A DNA stretch of 64,000 bases, taken from positions 124,001-188,000 of the forward strand of contig NZ_QAJN01000015.1 of NCBI RefSeq assembly GCF_003852425.1, given 5' to 3'. Below are positions 39,134 through 48,570 of the stretch, piece by piece. The notes beneath the pieces are model-generated. The model was not told the DNA's origin and did no database searches. It saw only the letters and a list, made by a program, of their open reading frames with translations. This stretch comes from Paucibacter sp. KBW04 (GTDB taxonomy: Bacteria; Pseudomonadota; Gammaproteobacteria; Burkholderiales; Burkholderiaceae_C). Position 1 is the stretch's first letter. Each line of letters begins with the position of its first letter. A program made the position numbers and the translations under genes.

Positions 39134-41209
39134 TCAGAACTTGTAGCTCAGGCCCACATTGGGCATGAGGCCAAAGCCGACTTCCTTCTTGCGGGTCTTG
39201 TAGTCGGCCGAGTATTGATAGCCCTCCACATTCTCGTGGCCATAAGCATTGTTCAGCTCGAAGAAGTAGCTCAGGCGCGGTGAGACCGTCCAGTCGGCGC
39301 GCAGATCCAGGCGGTGATAGGCCGGCAGGCGCTCGGAATTGATCTCGCCGTAGACCGGCAGGATGCGCCCGGTCGAGTCCGTGCGAGTGCCCACCACCGG
39401 GGTATAGCGATTGCCGCTGTGATAACTCCATTTGGCGCCGTACTGCCAGCGCTCGGAGTGCTTGTAAGTCCCCACCAAATTGATCACCACCGGCTGGTCG
39501 TATTCGAAGCGGAACTGCTGGCCGGTCAAATCGTTTTTGCGCTGTGCGCGCGAAAGGCTGACCGAGGCCCAGCCGGAGAATTTGCTGTTGTTGATCGCGT
39601 CCTTCTTGACGAAGAGCTCCAGGCCGGTGGAGTCGCCGCTGCCGCCGTTGATGTAGTTGAGCGCCGGGTCACTGAGCCCAAAGCCGCTGATCTTCTTGAC
39701 ATAGGCCTCGGCCTTGACGGACCAGCCATCCGCCAGGCGCTGATTCACGCCCAGCACCGCCGCCTTGGCGCGCACATGCTCCAGCTTGGGATTGCCGATG
39801 CCGGGCAGCACCTGGGCGCCGTCGGGGAACTGATTGTGTTTGCCCAGGGCCAGGGTCAAGGTGGTGTTCTTCATCGCCCGCCACTCCAGGCCCAGGCGCG
39901 GCTCCACATAGTTCTGCTTGAGGTAGCCGTCACGGGTCAGGTGCAGGCCCAGGGTGGCGGCCAGATCGGAGCTGATTTGCCAGCGGTCCTTGGCGTAGAG
40001 ATTGGCGTAGTTGACGGTCAGCTTCTCTTGCAGCTTGACGCGCTGGCCGCTGCTGAGGTCGCAGTTGGGATCGAACTCGGTGCAGCGTGGGTCCAGCATG
40101 TCCAGGCCCAGCTGGTACTTTTGCGAAAACAGAATCGCGCCCAGGGTCAGCTCATGGTCCTCGACCACGCGCAGGCGCAGCTGCTCGCGCAAGAAGAGGT
40201 TCTCGGTCTTGATGTCCACATCGGCCGCCAGACCCGCCTTGCTGCGATTGCTGGACGACCAGTGGCCCAGGGCCAGCTTGTTCGTCATCTGCGGATTGAT
40301 GCGGCTGTCCCAGACCAGGGCCTGGGTATTGCTGCCGTACTTGGCCGAGGAGTCGCCCACCAGGGCCGGCTGCTGTTGACCCAGGCTGGTGTCGGCGGGC
40401 ACCGAGTAGTCGATCTGATCGGCCGCCCCCAGGGCGTAAAAGCTCAGCTCATTGTCTGGGTTGAGCTGCCAACGGTAGCGGCCCTGGTAGTCGTGATACT
40501 TGGGGGCGGAGTAGATGACGCCGCTGTCTTCATCGGTCTGCTTGCCGCGCATGATGAGGTCGAAGTAGCTGCGCTTGGCGGCGAAGTAAAAACTCTGCTT
40601 GTCATTCACCGGGCCTTCGACCAGCAGATCGGCGCCGGTCAAGCTGGTGTTGATGCTGCCGCCGAATTTATCCGTTCGCGGCTTGCGCAGCTGCACATCG
40701 ATGATGCCGCCGTGCACATCGTCGTACTCGGGGCCAAAGGCGCCGGTGTAGAGATCGAACTGCTGCACCAGATCGCTATGCACGGTGCTGACAAAACCGC
40801 CCAGATGGAAGACATAGCCCACCGGCAGAAAGTCGATGTAGTAGCTGTTGTCGCCGGGGCGCGAGCCACGGATGGCGGGCGCGGCATTGCCGTCGCTGGT
40901 GGCCACCACGCCGGGCAGAGACTGCAGGGCGCGCACCGGGTCGCCGCCCGAGCCCGCGACCTTGCTCAGCTCCTCACCGCTGATCTGCAGGCGGCCGGCC
41001 TGCACCCGGTTGCCGATAACGGCCACCGGGGCCAGCTTGGCGGGCTTGTCCTCAGTGCTCGATTTGGCGACCGGCTCCGCGGGCTTGGCCTCCTCGGCCT
41101 GAGCAAAACCGGCGGCGCCCAGTTGGGCGGCGGCCAGCAGGCCTAGGAGCAAGGGCTTGAGTGGGTGCAGCGGCTGCATGGGCCGACCGGCTTGATGTCT
41201 GATCTTCAT
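39134..41209 (-). CDS. TonB-dependent receptor
   Basis: 691 residues. Signal peptide (LLLGLLAAAQLGAAGFAQAE), then a plug domain (LQISGEELSKVAGSGGDPVR, LQSLPGVVATSDGN, AIRGSRPGDNSYYID) and a C-terminal barrel ending in SYKF with the terminal aromatic required for insertion. The plug resembles the 'carboxypeptidase-like/plug' receptors more than classical siderophore receptors; substrate unknown. The ATG at 41209 has AGGGAGT upstream. No TonB/ExbBD genes are adjacent. It converges with the BamE-like gene and diverges from the cupin gene. Confidence 0.88.
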   Translation of the reverse strand: MKIRHQAGRPMQPLHPLKPLLLGLLAAAQLGAAGFAQAEEAKPAEPVAKSSTEDKPAKLAPVAVIGNRVQAGRLQISGEELSKVAGSGGDPVRALQSLPGVVATSDGNAAPAIRGSRPGDNSYYIDFLPVGYVFHLGGFVSTVHSDLVQQFDLYTGAFGPEYDDVHGGIIDVQLRKPRTDKFGGSINTSLTGADLLVEGPVNDKQSFYFAAKRSYFDLIMRGKQTDEDSGVIYSAPKYHDYQGRYRWQLNPDNELSFYALGAADQIDYSVPADTSLGQQQPALVGDSSAKYGSNTQALVWDSRINPQMTNKLALGHWSSSNRSKAGLAADVDIKTENLFLREQLRLRVVEDHELTLGAILFSQKYQLGLDMLDPRCTEFDPNCDLSSGQRVKLQEKLTVNYANLYAKDRWQISSDLAATLGLHLTRDGYLKQNYVEPRLGLEWRAMKNTTLTLALGKHNQFPDGAQVLPGIGNPKLEHVRAKAAVLGVNQRLADGWSVKAEAYVKKISGFGLSDPALNYINGGSGDSTGLELFVKKDAINNSKFSGWASVSLSRAQRKNDLTGQQFRFEYDQPVVINLVGTYKHSERWQYGAKWSYHSGNRYTPVVGTRTDSTGRILPVYGEINSERLPAYHRLDLRADWTVSPRLSYFFELNNAYGHENVEGYQYSADYKTRKKEVGFGLMPNVGLSYKF

Positions 41210-41408
41210 GGGACTCCCTGGTGTGAACGGGGCGCAGTCTCTCAGGAAGCGACAAATGCAAGGGGAAGTAACGGGCAAGTGCCATGGCTTGGCCCGTGCG
41301 GTAGCGGAATCTAAGCCCCGCAGGAAACTCCGGGGTGCAGCGAGGGATGAAAAAAGTCATGCGGGGTCTAGGATGGGCCTCCCGCCCTTCACTGCGAAAA
41401 GGATTGTC

Positions 41409-41846
41409 ATGAAAGCTTCTTCCAAACCGTTCGCCCTGGCCCTGCTCGTTCTCACAACAGCCGGTGGCGTGGTGGCACAAACGCCCACAAGCGCGGTCAA
41501 CAGCCCGGCCCCGCCGGCCCTGACCCGCAGCCTGGTCACCAAGGCCGATGTGTCGGTACCTAACCGCGAGGCCGTGGTGGCGCGGGTGGAAATCGCCGCC
41601 GGTGGCGTGGCGGGCTGGCACACGCATCCGGGTGACGAGATCAGCTACATCATGGAAGGCGAAGCCACCTTGCTGATCGCAGGCCAAGCGCCCCGCAAGA
41701 TCAGCGCGGGTGAAGGCTTTGTGATCCCTGCCGGCGTGGTGCACAGCGCCAAGAACGAGGGCAAGGTCGCCACCAAGCTGGTGGGGGTGTATGTGGTGGA
41801 AAAAGGCCAGCCCCTGGCCACCCCGGCCTCGGCACCCACACCTTGA
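41409..41846 (+). CDS. Exported cupin-domain protein
   Basis: 145 residues. Signal peptide (LALLVLTTAGGVVAQTP), then one cupin barrel with motif 1 GWHTHPGDEISYIMEGEATL and motif 2 GEGFVIPAGVVHSAKN. The two His, one Glu and last His that bind metal are all present. The role is unknown; periplasmic cupins of this kind often appear near redox or stress genes. It ends 4 bases from the convergent Crp-type gene. Confidence 0.85.
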   Translation: MKASSKPFALALLVLTTAGGVVAQTPTSAVNSPAPPALTRSLVTKADVSVPNREAVVARVEIAAGGVAGWHTHPGDEISYIMEGEATLLIAGQAPRKISAGEGFVIPAGVVHSAKNEGKVATKLVGVYVVEKGQPLATPASAPTP

Positions 41847-41850
41847 GCGC

Positions 41851-42459
41851 CTAGCTTTCGCTCAGCCGGGCTCGAATGCGGCTCAGGCTCACCGGGGTGA
41901 TGCCCAGATAGAGCGCCAGCTCCTTCAGGGGCAGGCGCGCAGCCAGGGCGGCGTCCTCGCGCAGAAAAGCCTGGTAGCGCTCGGGCGGGCTGAGCGTCAG
42001 CAACTCACGTTCACGTTGCTCCTTGCGCGCGGCGAACAAGCGCATGGCCCGGTACAGGGCCTTCATCCAGCCGGCGTCCCGCTCGGCCAGGGCCTCCAGC
42101 TCGCGATAGTCCAGGCGCTCCAGCTCGCAGTCTTCGAGTGCCGTGACGGCAAAGCTGCTGCGCCCCTGCGGCTGCAGGGCCGCCAGGCTGCCGAAGAACA
42201 GGCCCTCGTGGCTGAAGGACTTGATCCACTCCTCGCCATTGGCCTGGCGGTAGTGCAGCTTGAGCAAGCCGCTGCGCACGACATAGACGTAAGGGTGAAT
42301 CTGCTCGGGCTCAAACACCACCTCACCCGCAGCCAGCTTCAAAGGCAGGATGCGCAGCTCGCGGGCATCCAGAGCCTGACCCGCCAGGGCTTGAAACAAA
42401 TGCAGAGCCGCTCCGCTTGGGGCCCCTCCCTCACCCGACTTATCTTTTGTAAACGACAT
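41851..42459 (-). CDS. Crp/Fnr-family regulator
   Basis: 202 residues. A cyclic-nucleotide-binding fold (LAAGEVVFEPEQIHPYVYVV, SFSHEGLFFGSLAAL) and a C-terminal helix-turn-helix (LPLKELALYLGITPVSLSRI). No FNR-type N-terminal cysteines. The nucleotide-binding loop lacks the strict RSA pattern of Crp, so cAMP binding is uncertain. The start is only 29 bases from the divergent SDR gene, and an AGGAGG lies upstream. It probably controls the SDR-darcynin operon. Confidence 0.85.
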   Translation of the reverse strand: MSFTKDKSGEGGAPSGAALHLFQALAGQALDARELRILPLKLAAGEVVFEPEQIHPYVYVVRSGLLKLHYRQANGEEWIKSFSHEGLFFGSLAALQPQGRSSFAVTALEDCELERLDYRELEALAERDAGWMKALYRAMRLFAARKEQRERELLTLSPPERYQAFLREDAALAARLPLKELALYLGITPVSLSRIRARLSES

Positions 42460-42488
42460 GCCTGCCCGGCCCTCCTAAGCTGCGCGCC

Positions 42489-43277
42489 ATGCATTCCAAC
42501 ACAGGGCCAAGTGCCACCACCAATTTAGCCCCAGCCTGGCTGCTGACCGGCGCCAGCTCTGGCATCGGCTGGGCCATCGCTCGCCAGTTGGCCGCGCAAG
42601 GCGAGGCCGTGCTGGCCTGGGGCCGCAAGCCCGAGGCCTTGGCCCGGCTGCAAAGCACAACGCCCGGCGTGATCGCCACCCAGGCCCTGGACTTGGGGGA
42701 TGAGGCTGCCTTGCGCGAGGCGGTTGAGGCCTTGCTGGAAAGCGGTCGACCCCTCAAAGGCCTGATTTACTGCGCGGGCCTGCAACACGATGTGAACCTG
42801 GATGAGGCCAGCTACGGCCCGCAAGAGATGGCGGCCGAGCTGCGCGTCAATTTGTGGGCGCCCATGGCCCTGTGCCAGCTGCTGCTGCCCACGCTGAAGG
42901 CGCAGGGCGGAGCCAGGCTGGTGCTGGTCAGCAGCGCCCTGGCCTTTGTGCCCAAGCGGCGCGCCGCCGCCTACAGCGCTAGCAAGGCCGGCCTGCACGC
43001 ATTCTGCGAGGCCCTGCGCGCCCAGCTGCAAGGCAGCGAGATCGAGCTGATGGAGCTGATCCCGCCCCTGGTGGACACGCCCATGACGGCCGGACGCAGC
43101 GGCCGCAAGATCGCGCCGGAGGCGGTCGCCACAGCTCTTTCCAAGGCCTTGCAAGCTCGGCGTCTGTCAACCCAACTCTGGGTGGGCCCGGCGCGTGCCC
43201 TGCCCTTTTTGCTGCGGCTGGCACCGACTCGCACCCGCGCCTTTTTTCTCAAAGCCAGCAAGGAAACCCCGCCATGA
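42489..43277 (+). CDS. Short-chain dehydrogenase/reductase
   Basis: 262 residues, Rossmann fold. TGASSGIGWAIARQL near the N-terminus binds NAD(P); LVSSALAF and YSASKAGLHAF supply the catalytic Ser, Tyr and Lys. The C-terminal ~40 residues are basic and hydrophobic. The substrate cannot be told. The stop overlaps the darcynin start by 4 bases (ATGA), so the two are co-translated, and both are divergent from the Crp-type regulator. Confidence 0.87.
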   Translation: MHSNTGPSATTNLAPAWLLTGASSGIGWAIARQLAAQGEAVLAWGRKPEALARLQSTTPGVIATQALDLGDEAALREAVEALLESGRPLKGLIYCAGLQHDVNLDEASYGPQEMAAELRVNLWAPMALCQLLLPTLKAQGGARLVLVSSALAFVPKRRAAAYSASKAGLHAFCEALRAQLQGSEIELMELIPPLVDTPMTAGRSGRKIAPEAVATALSKALQARRLSTQLWVGPARALPFLLRLAPTRTRAFFLKASKETPP

Positions 43278-43612
43278 ATCACTGTTTTTTGATGGTCCAA
43301 GTCCTGCCCGCCTGGTTGCGCCTGTCGCGCAGCGAGCGCAATCGCTTGTTCGAGTCCGAGGTCTTGAGCCTCTTGCCCAAACACCCCGGCGTGAGCCTGC
43401 GCCACTTCGACTGCGAGGCCTACACCGCCCTCTGCAGCGATGTCCTGATGCTGGCCGTGCCCGATGCGCGCGCCCTGCATTTTTTCGTCGAAGCGCTGAA
43501 AGACTCCGCCCTGATCACCGAGCCTTACTTCGAGATACGCCAGATCATCCCGGCTTGGGAGGACGGCTTTCGGGCTTACGAAGCAGGTCAAGAGCCAAAA
43601 GTCATGCCATGA
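43274..43612 (+). CDS. Darcynin family protein
   Basis: 112 residues, no signal peptide. The sequence MNHCFLMVQVLPAWLRLSR, RHFDCEAYTALCSDVLML and LITEPYFEIRQIIPAWEDGF matches my recollection of the darcynin family (small alpha/beta, ferredoxin-like, unknown function). Overlaps the SDR gene by the ATGA motif. A possible terminator follows at 43689-43707. Confidence 0.75.
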   Translation: MNHCFLMVQVLPAWLRLSRSERNRLFESEVLSLLPKHPGVSLRHFDCEAYTALCSDVLMLAVPDARALHFFVEALKDSALITEPYFEIRQIIPAWEDGFRAYEAGQEPKVMP

Positions 43613-43688
43613 GTATTTGAGTGAACGCTCTAGTTCGAGGTTTGGATTCCAGCCCCCCATGAGCCGCCGCACAAAACAGGCCCAGGGC

Positions 43689-43707
43689 AGGGAAAGATTC
43701 CCTTTTT
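43689..43707 (+). terminator. Weak intrinsic terminator after SDR-darcynin operon
   Basis: Six-base stem AGGGAA (43689-43694) / TTCCCT (43698-43703) with a three-base loop, followed by TTTT. Position 77 bases after the darcynin stop fits a short operon terminator, but the stem is short. Confidence 0.45.
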
Positions 43708-43908
43708 AATGCCCGCAAGGCCCGCCTTATTCGGGACAACCCACGATGCGAAAAGGCAACTCGAAGGGTTTGTCCCTGTGCTTGCTTGGAGTGGGCGGGG
43801 AGAAGAATTGGGCGCCGAACTTTACGGTCCGGAAATAAATGGGAGGTGGTCAAGGCGACCTCGCCTTCCCAACCCAATGCCGTTGACCAAACTTGACTGG
43901 AGCTAACG

Positions 43909-46632
43909 ATGATCAAACGAACACGACTTTGCCAAGCCTTGGGACTCATCTACGCAAGTGGCTTGACGCTGATGAGCGCCGCCGCCGTAGCGCAAAACTC
44001 GCTGGAGCGGGTGGAAGTGACCGGCTCCTCCATCAAACGAATTGACGCCGAGACCTCGGTCCCCGTCACCGTCATCAACCGCGCCGCCATCGACAAGTCC
44101 GGCGTGTCCAATGTGCAGGAGCTGGTGAACACCTTGAGCTCCAACAGCGGCGGTGGGCGCTCCATGGGCGAGTCCATCGGCGACAGCGACGCCACCGGCC
44201 AAGCCGGCGCCTCCATGCGCGGCCTGGGCCGTGAACGCACCCTGGTGCTGCTGAATGGCCGCCGCCTCACCCCCTACCCCTTTGCCGGGCAGGGCGTGGA
44301 CTTGAACGCCATCCCCCTGGCCGCCATCGAGCGCATCGAGGTGTTGCGTGACGGCGCCTCGGCCGTCTACGGTTCCGACGCCATCGGCGGCGTGATCAAC
44401 TTCATCACCCGCAAGGACTTCCAGGGCGGCGACATCACCCTCTCCTACGAGTCGCCCGAAAAGAAGGGTGGCAAGGTCAGCGGCATCAGTGCCGGCTTTG
44501 GCTTTGGCGATCTGAGCAAGGACAAGTTCAATCTGCTGGGCTCGCTGAGCTACCAAAAATACGATGTGATCCTGGCCGCCGACCGCGACTTCGCCAAGAC
44601 CGGCAACCGCCCCGATCTCGGCGTGGTCAAGTCCTCGGGCAATACCTTCCCGGCCAATGCCTATCTGAATGACAGCTATATCGACCCGGTGACCGGCAAG
44701 GACAAGGCCGGCTCCTTTGTTCCGGGCGTGTCGGGCTTCCCCAAGTGCAGCCCACCGGACAGCTTCCCGGGCGGTGCCAACTGCCGCTACGACTACACCA
44801 GCAAGATCGATATTTCTCCCGCCTCCGAGCGCCTGGGCGCACTGGCCCGCGCCACCGTGCAGGCCAGCAACGATCACACCTTGTTCGCCGAATTCGCCTA
44901 CTCCAAGAACGAGATCACCTTCGGCTCATCGCAAACCCCGTCCAGCACCACCGGCCGGCCCGACTACCTCTACCCGGCAGGCGGCAAGTACTACCCCACC
45001 GCCGCGGTGGACGCTTCTTTCCCTGGCTATCGGGGTGATTTGGTGATTGCCTGGCGCATGGTGGATGGCGGCCAGCGCCTGACCAAGACCACCAATGACA
45101 TGACGCGCTTGCTCATCGGTGCCGAGGGCAATATCGCCGGCTTTGACTACAAGCTGGGCCTGATGCAGGCCAAGGCCAAGGCGGTGGAAACCTTCCTGAC
45201 CGGCAATTTCTCCGACACCGAGTTGGTCAAGGTTTTGAAGACGGGCAATGTCAACCCCTTTGGCCCGAATGACGCGGCCGGCCTGGCCTTGCTGAAGACG
45301 GCCGAGCTGTCCGGTGAAAATCGCCGTTCGGAAACCACTACCAATGGCTTCGACTTCTCGCTCACCAAGGAGTTGTTCGCCCTGTCCGGCGGCAATGCCG
45401 CCCTGGCCATGGGCCTGGATCTGCGCAAGGAAAAGTACCTGGACGGCTACTCCGACATCGCGGGCTCGGGCGATATCGTCGGCGGCTCCGGCAATGCCGG
45501 CAGGGTGGAGGCCGAGCGCGCTTCGCAAGGCTTCTATGCCGAGCTGAACCTGCCGGTGCTGAAGACGGTGGAGTTGAATCTGGCCCTGCGTCACGACCGC
45601 TACAACGGCAGCAAGGGTGAGTCGCGCGACGGCAAGTTTGAAACGGCCGACGCCTCGTCCAACAGCCCTAAGCTGAGTGTGCGTTGGAACCCACTCAAGA
45701 CCTTGTTGTTCCGCGCCTCGGTGGGCAAGGGCTTCCGCATGCCTGCGCTGGACAATCTCTACAAGCCCCGTGCCGGTACCAATCTGGGCGGCAATTTCAA
45801 TGATCCCTACTACAACACGCTGGTGGGCTGCGCCAATAAGCCCAACCCCAATTACTGCGACACGCAGCTGACCGCGTACAACAACAGCAACCCCAAGCTC
45901 AAGCCCGAGCAGTCGAACACGTTGGCCCTGGGCATGGTGTTTGAGCCGGTCAAGGACATGTCCCTGGGCGTGGACTATTTCGATATCAAGATCACCGACG
46001 GTATCGACAATGTCACCGGCGACGACATCATGAAGGACTGGTACAAAAACCAGACCGGCCCCACCACCAGCAGCTCGGGCTATGCCTCGCGTCTGGTCTT
46101 GAATTCACAGGGCTATCTGGACTACGTCAATGCGTCGATCGAGAACGTCAGCAAGCAGCGTGTCTCGGGCTTTGATTTCAGCGCCAAATATCGCTTTATG
46201 ACCTCGTTCGGCAGCTTCACGCCGGGCTGGGAAGCCACCTTGCTGACCCGCAGCAACAAGACCAATGTCGTCACCGGCGAGCTGGTGGAGACCCTGGGCA
46301 AGTACACCCGTGGCGGTCCTATCCCCAAACTCAAGCAGAACATTTCGCTGGACTGGGACGGCGGTGCTTGGGCGGCCGGCATCAACTACTTCCGCCAAAG
46401 CGACTATGAAGACTATGACCGCGTGAAACAGGTCAGCGCCTACGATCTGTGGAATCTGCAAGGCCAGTACAAGGGCTTCAAGAACCTGAACCTGACCCTG
46501 GGTGTGCGCAATCTGGCGGACAAAAAGCCGCCCGTCACTGTGCAGGAAGATTACTTCCAGGTCGGCTTCGACCCCACTTACGCCGATGTGAAGGGCCGCA
46601 CCTTCTACGCGCGGGCAAACTACAAGTTCTGA
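43909..46632 (+). CDS. TonB-dependent receptor (large)
   Basis: 907 residues. Signal peptide (ALGLIYASGLTLMSAAAVAQ), a short RVEVTGSSIKRID TonB-box-like stretch, a plug domain (VINRAAIDKSGVSNVQELVN, MRGLGRERTLVLLNGRRLTP, RIEVLRDGASAVYGSDAIGG), and a barrel ending in ARANYKF. The SIKR and 'SxRGLGxxRTLVLLNGRR' layout is typical of the IroN/BtuB-like 'TonB-dependent receptor' group often used for peptides, oligosaccharides or plant-derived compounds in Burkholderiales and sphingomonads. A 2-oxoglutarate oxygenase gene follows after a strong terminator, and the pair may be co-regulated. Confidence 0.9.
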   Translation: MIKRTRLCQALGLIYASGLTLMSAAAVAQNSLERVEVTGSSIKRIDAETSVPVTVINRAAIDKSGVSNVQELVNTLSSNSGGGRSMGESIGDSDATGQAGASMRGLGRERTLVLLNGRRLTPYPFAGQGVDLNAIPLAAIERIEVLRDGASAVYGSDAIGGVINFITRKDFQGGDITLSYESPEKKGGKVSGISAGFGFGDLSKDKFNLLGSLSYQKYDVILAADRDFAKTGNRPDLGVVKSSGNTFPANAYLNDSYIDPVTGKDKAGSFVPGVSGFPKCSPPDSFPGGANCRYDYTSKIDISPASERLGALARATVQASNDHTLFAEFAYSKNEITFGSSQTPSSTTGRPDYLYPAGGKYYPTAAVDASFPGYRGDLVIAWRMVDGGQRLTKTTNDMTRLLIGAEGNIAGFDYKLGLMQAKAKAVETFLTGNFSDTELVKVLKTGNVNPFGPNDAAGLALLKTAELSGENRRSETTTNGFDFSLTKELFALSGGNAALAMGLDLRKEKYLDGYSDIAGSGDIVGGSGNAGRVEAERASQGFYAELNLPVLKTVELNLALRHDRYNGSKGESRDGKFETADASSNSPKLSVRWNPLKTLLFRASVGKGFRMPALDNLYKPRAGTNLGGNFNDPYYNTLVGCANKPNPNYCDTQLTAYNNSNPKLKPEQSNTLALGMVFEPVKDMSLGVDYFDIKITDGIDNVTGDDIMKDWYKNQTGPTTSSSGYASRLVLNSQGYLDYVNASIENVSKQRVSGFDFSAKYRFMTSFGSFTPGWEATLLTRSNKTNVVTGELVETLGKYTRGGPIPKLKQNISLDWDGGAWAAGINYFRQSDYEDYDRVKQVSAYDLWNLQGQYKGFKNLNLTLGVRNLADKKPPVTVQEDYFQVGFDPTYADVKGRTFYARANYKF

Positions 46633-46656
46633 CCCTTTCTTCTGCATGAAGACTCA

Positions 46657-46682
46657 AGCAGGCCCTCGGGCCTGCTTTTTTT
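46657..46682 (+). terminator. Strong intrinsic terminator after the TonB receptor
   Basis: AGCAGGCCC (46657-46665) pairs with GGGCCTGCT (46668-46676), followed by a run of T to 46682. A perfect nine-base GC-rich stem and T-tract 25 bases after the receptor stop. It separates the receptor from the oxygenase gene starting at 46699. Confidence 0.9.
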
Positions 46683-46698
46683 GATCGATAGGTGAGGC

Positions 46699-47400
46699 AT
46701 GCACTACATCAACCCAAGCTTGGATACGGCCCAGCTGTCCGCCAACTTTCAGCGCGAAGGTCGGATCCTGATTCGCGACTTCTTTGAGCCGGCGGTCATC
46801 GATGCGCTGGCGCGCGCGGTCGACGGCATCGACTGGTCGCTGAGCTATCGCGATGCCCAGGGTGATCGCATGCTCTCGGGTGAGCAGCTGAGCCAGCTGA
46901 GTCCCGAGCAGCGCGCCGCCCTGGCCGATGGCATCCACCGGCTGGCGGGCCAGGACTTCCAGTTTTCCTTCTACACCGACTCCCTGGTTGCGGCTGCCAA
47001 GCGGGGTGATGCCGATTTGCTGGCGCGCTTCATGCGCTGGATGGCCGACGAGCAATTCATGTCCAAGATCCGCGAGATCAGCGGCGTACAGGACATCAAT
47101 CGCGTCTACGCCCAGGCCACCATGTACACCCGGGGCAATTTTCTGGTGGCGCATGACGATCATGTCGACGCCGAAAACCGCCGCCTGGCGTATGTGATCA
47201 ATCTAACCCGCCACTGGCGCGCCGACTGGGGTGGCGTGCTGCACTTTTGCGCGCCCGACGGCAGCATCAGCGAGAGCTTTTTCCCGCACTTCAACTCGCT
47301 CTCGCTCTTCCGCGTGCCGCAGACCCACTTCGTGTCCTATGTGCCCCCCTTCGCGCAAGGCGAGCGCACGGCCATCACCGGCTGGCTGATTGCCGCCTGA
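46699..47400 (+). CDS. 2-oxoglutarate/Fe(II)-dependent oxygenase family protein
   Basis: 233 residues, cytosolic. The double-stranded beta-helix iron site is visible: HDDHVD (His-x-Asp), distal His in THFVSYV, and Arg in GERTAITGWL for 2-oxoglutarate. The N-terminal ~90 residues are helical (DWSLSYRDAQGDRML). The layout is closest to prolyl/peptidyl hydroxylase-like oxygenases encoded beside TonB-dependent receptors. Substrate unknown; a function in processing an imported compound or iron-related stress is inferred from context. A possible upstream AGGTGAGG serves as ribosome-binding site. Confidence 0.85.
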   Translation: MHYINPSLDTAQLSANFQREGRILIRDFFEPAVIDALARAVDGIDWSLSYRDAQGDRMLSGEQLSQLSPEQRAALADGIHRLAGQDFQFSFYTDSLVAAAKRGDADLLARFMRWMADEQFMSKIREISGVQDINRVYAQATMYTRGNFLVAHDDHVDAENRRLAYVINLTRHWRADWGGVLHFCAPDGSISESFFPHFNSLSLFRVPQTHFVSYVPPFAQGERTAITGWLIAA

Positions 47401-47462
47401 TGATGGGGCGCCAAGCCAGGCTCAGTACTTGCCTACGCTTGATGGCAGCGCGCCTCGGGCGC

Positions 47463-48557
47463 TCAAACATCCCCTTCGCGCAGCAGCCGCCCGGCCTCGG
47501 CCAAGCGCTGCGCCAGGCCTTGGATCAGGGCCTGATCGACGGGCGGCCAATCACCGCCGGGCTGCTGCAGCCGCGCCGTGGCCGCAGGGCCCAGCAAGCG
47601 CTCGCGCAGCAACTCAACTTGTAGCGCACCGCTGTGCGGGCCCCGATGCGAACGCAGCAGCTGGCCATAGTGAATGGTTTCAAACGCGCCCTTGTAAGGA
47701 CGATTGAGGCTGAACTGGCTACCCGTCAATTCGGCGTCCACCCCCAAGGCCTGGGCCCAGGCGGTTTGCACGCGACGGGTGGTGGCCCCGTCCAACGTGA
47801 TCGGCTCATCGGCCCCAGCGCCTTCACCCCGCGCATCGCCCCGGTTGCCGAAATTGACCCAAGCCGGCATTTGCGCGGCCACAGGCCTTTCCACAACCAA
47901 AGCGCCATCCGCACGCATCTTGGTACCCATGGTGTCGTGCAGGCTGATGACGCGCAGCGGCCGACCGGCGCGCGCCGCCATCAGCCGCGTCAAGGCTAAC
48001 TCGCAAGCGCTGCGGTACACGGCCACGCCCTGGCTGATGCTGCGCTCATGCGCCTGGGCCAGCGCCTGCCACTGCATGGGCGTGCTTGGCTCCAGCAGCA
48101 CGGCTTCGTCGTTGAAGGTGATGGGGCGGATCGCATCGACCCCGGCCAGGCTGAGTACCTCACCGGCCTGGTGGCGGCGCAGGCGCTCGAAGCATTCGCG
48201 CAGCATGGCCATGGCATGGACCGTGCCGGTCGGCGGCGCGCGATTGGCATCCAGCACCAGGCGGGCATGGGGGTTCTCGATGAACAGCACCTGCGGGTCG
48301 GCCTCCGCCCAGGCGCGGCCCAGGGGGCTGGTCAGGCAGTCGGAAAAATCGTATTGCTGGCGCCGCGTCAAAGCCGGGTTGACGAAGGGCTGCAGCTCGG
48401 CCGGAAAAGCGGCGCTGGCATGCGGGCCCAGCACCAGGGTGTCGATGCGCGCGGCAGCCGCCGCATCGAAGCGGCCGCCCTGCAGGTGCAGCAATTCTTC
48501 AGGCTCAAAGCGGCGCCCTGCTGCGATCCATTCCAGGGCCTCGGAAGCATTACTCAT
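47463..48557 (-). CDS. N-formylglutamate amidohydrolase family protein
   Basis: 364 residues. The FGase fold shows HARLVLDANRAPP, DAIRPITFNDEAVL, VISLHDTMGTKM and LNRPYKGAFETIHYG, positions associated with the metal site and substrate grip of N-formylglutamate deformylases (HutG type II) and relatives. It would release formate from N-formylglutamate or a similar N-acyl amino acid. No hut genes are nearby; the gene follows a Dcu-type dicarboxylate transporter by 13 bases, so the two form an operon. It converges with the oxygenase gene. Confidence 0.8.
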   Translation of the reverse strand: MSNASEALEWIAAGRRFEPEELLHLQGGRFDAAAAARIDTLVLGPHASAAFPAELQPFVNPALTRRQQYDFSDCLTSPLGRAWAEADPQVLFIENPHARLVLDANRAPPTGTVHAMAMLRECFERLRRHQAGEVLSLAGVDAIRPITFNDEAVLLEPSTPMQWQALAQAHERSISQGVAVYRSACELALTRLMAARAGRPLRVISLHDTMGTKMRADGALVVERPVAAQMPAWVNFGNRGDARGEGAGADEPITLDGATTRRVQTAWAQALGVDAELTGSQFSLNRPYKGAFETIHYGQLLRSHRGPHSGALQVELLRERLLGPAATARLQQPGGDWPPVDQALIQGLAQRLAEAGRLLREGDV

Positions 48558-48570
48558 ACGGGCTCCAAAT

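Noticed and set aside
39314-41146. 610-residue plus-strand open frame over the TonB receptor
   Set aside because: Antisense shadow; the receptor on the minus strand has signal peptide, plug motifs and terminal aromatic residue.
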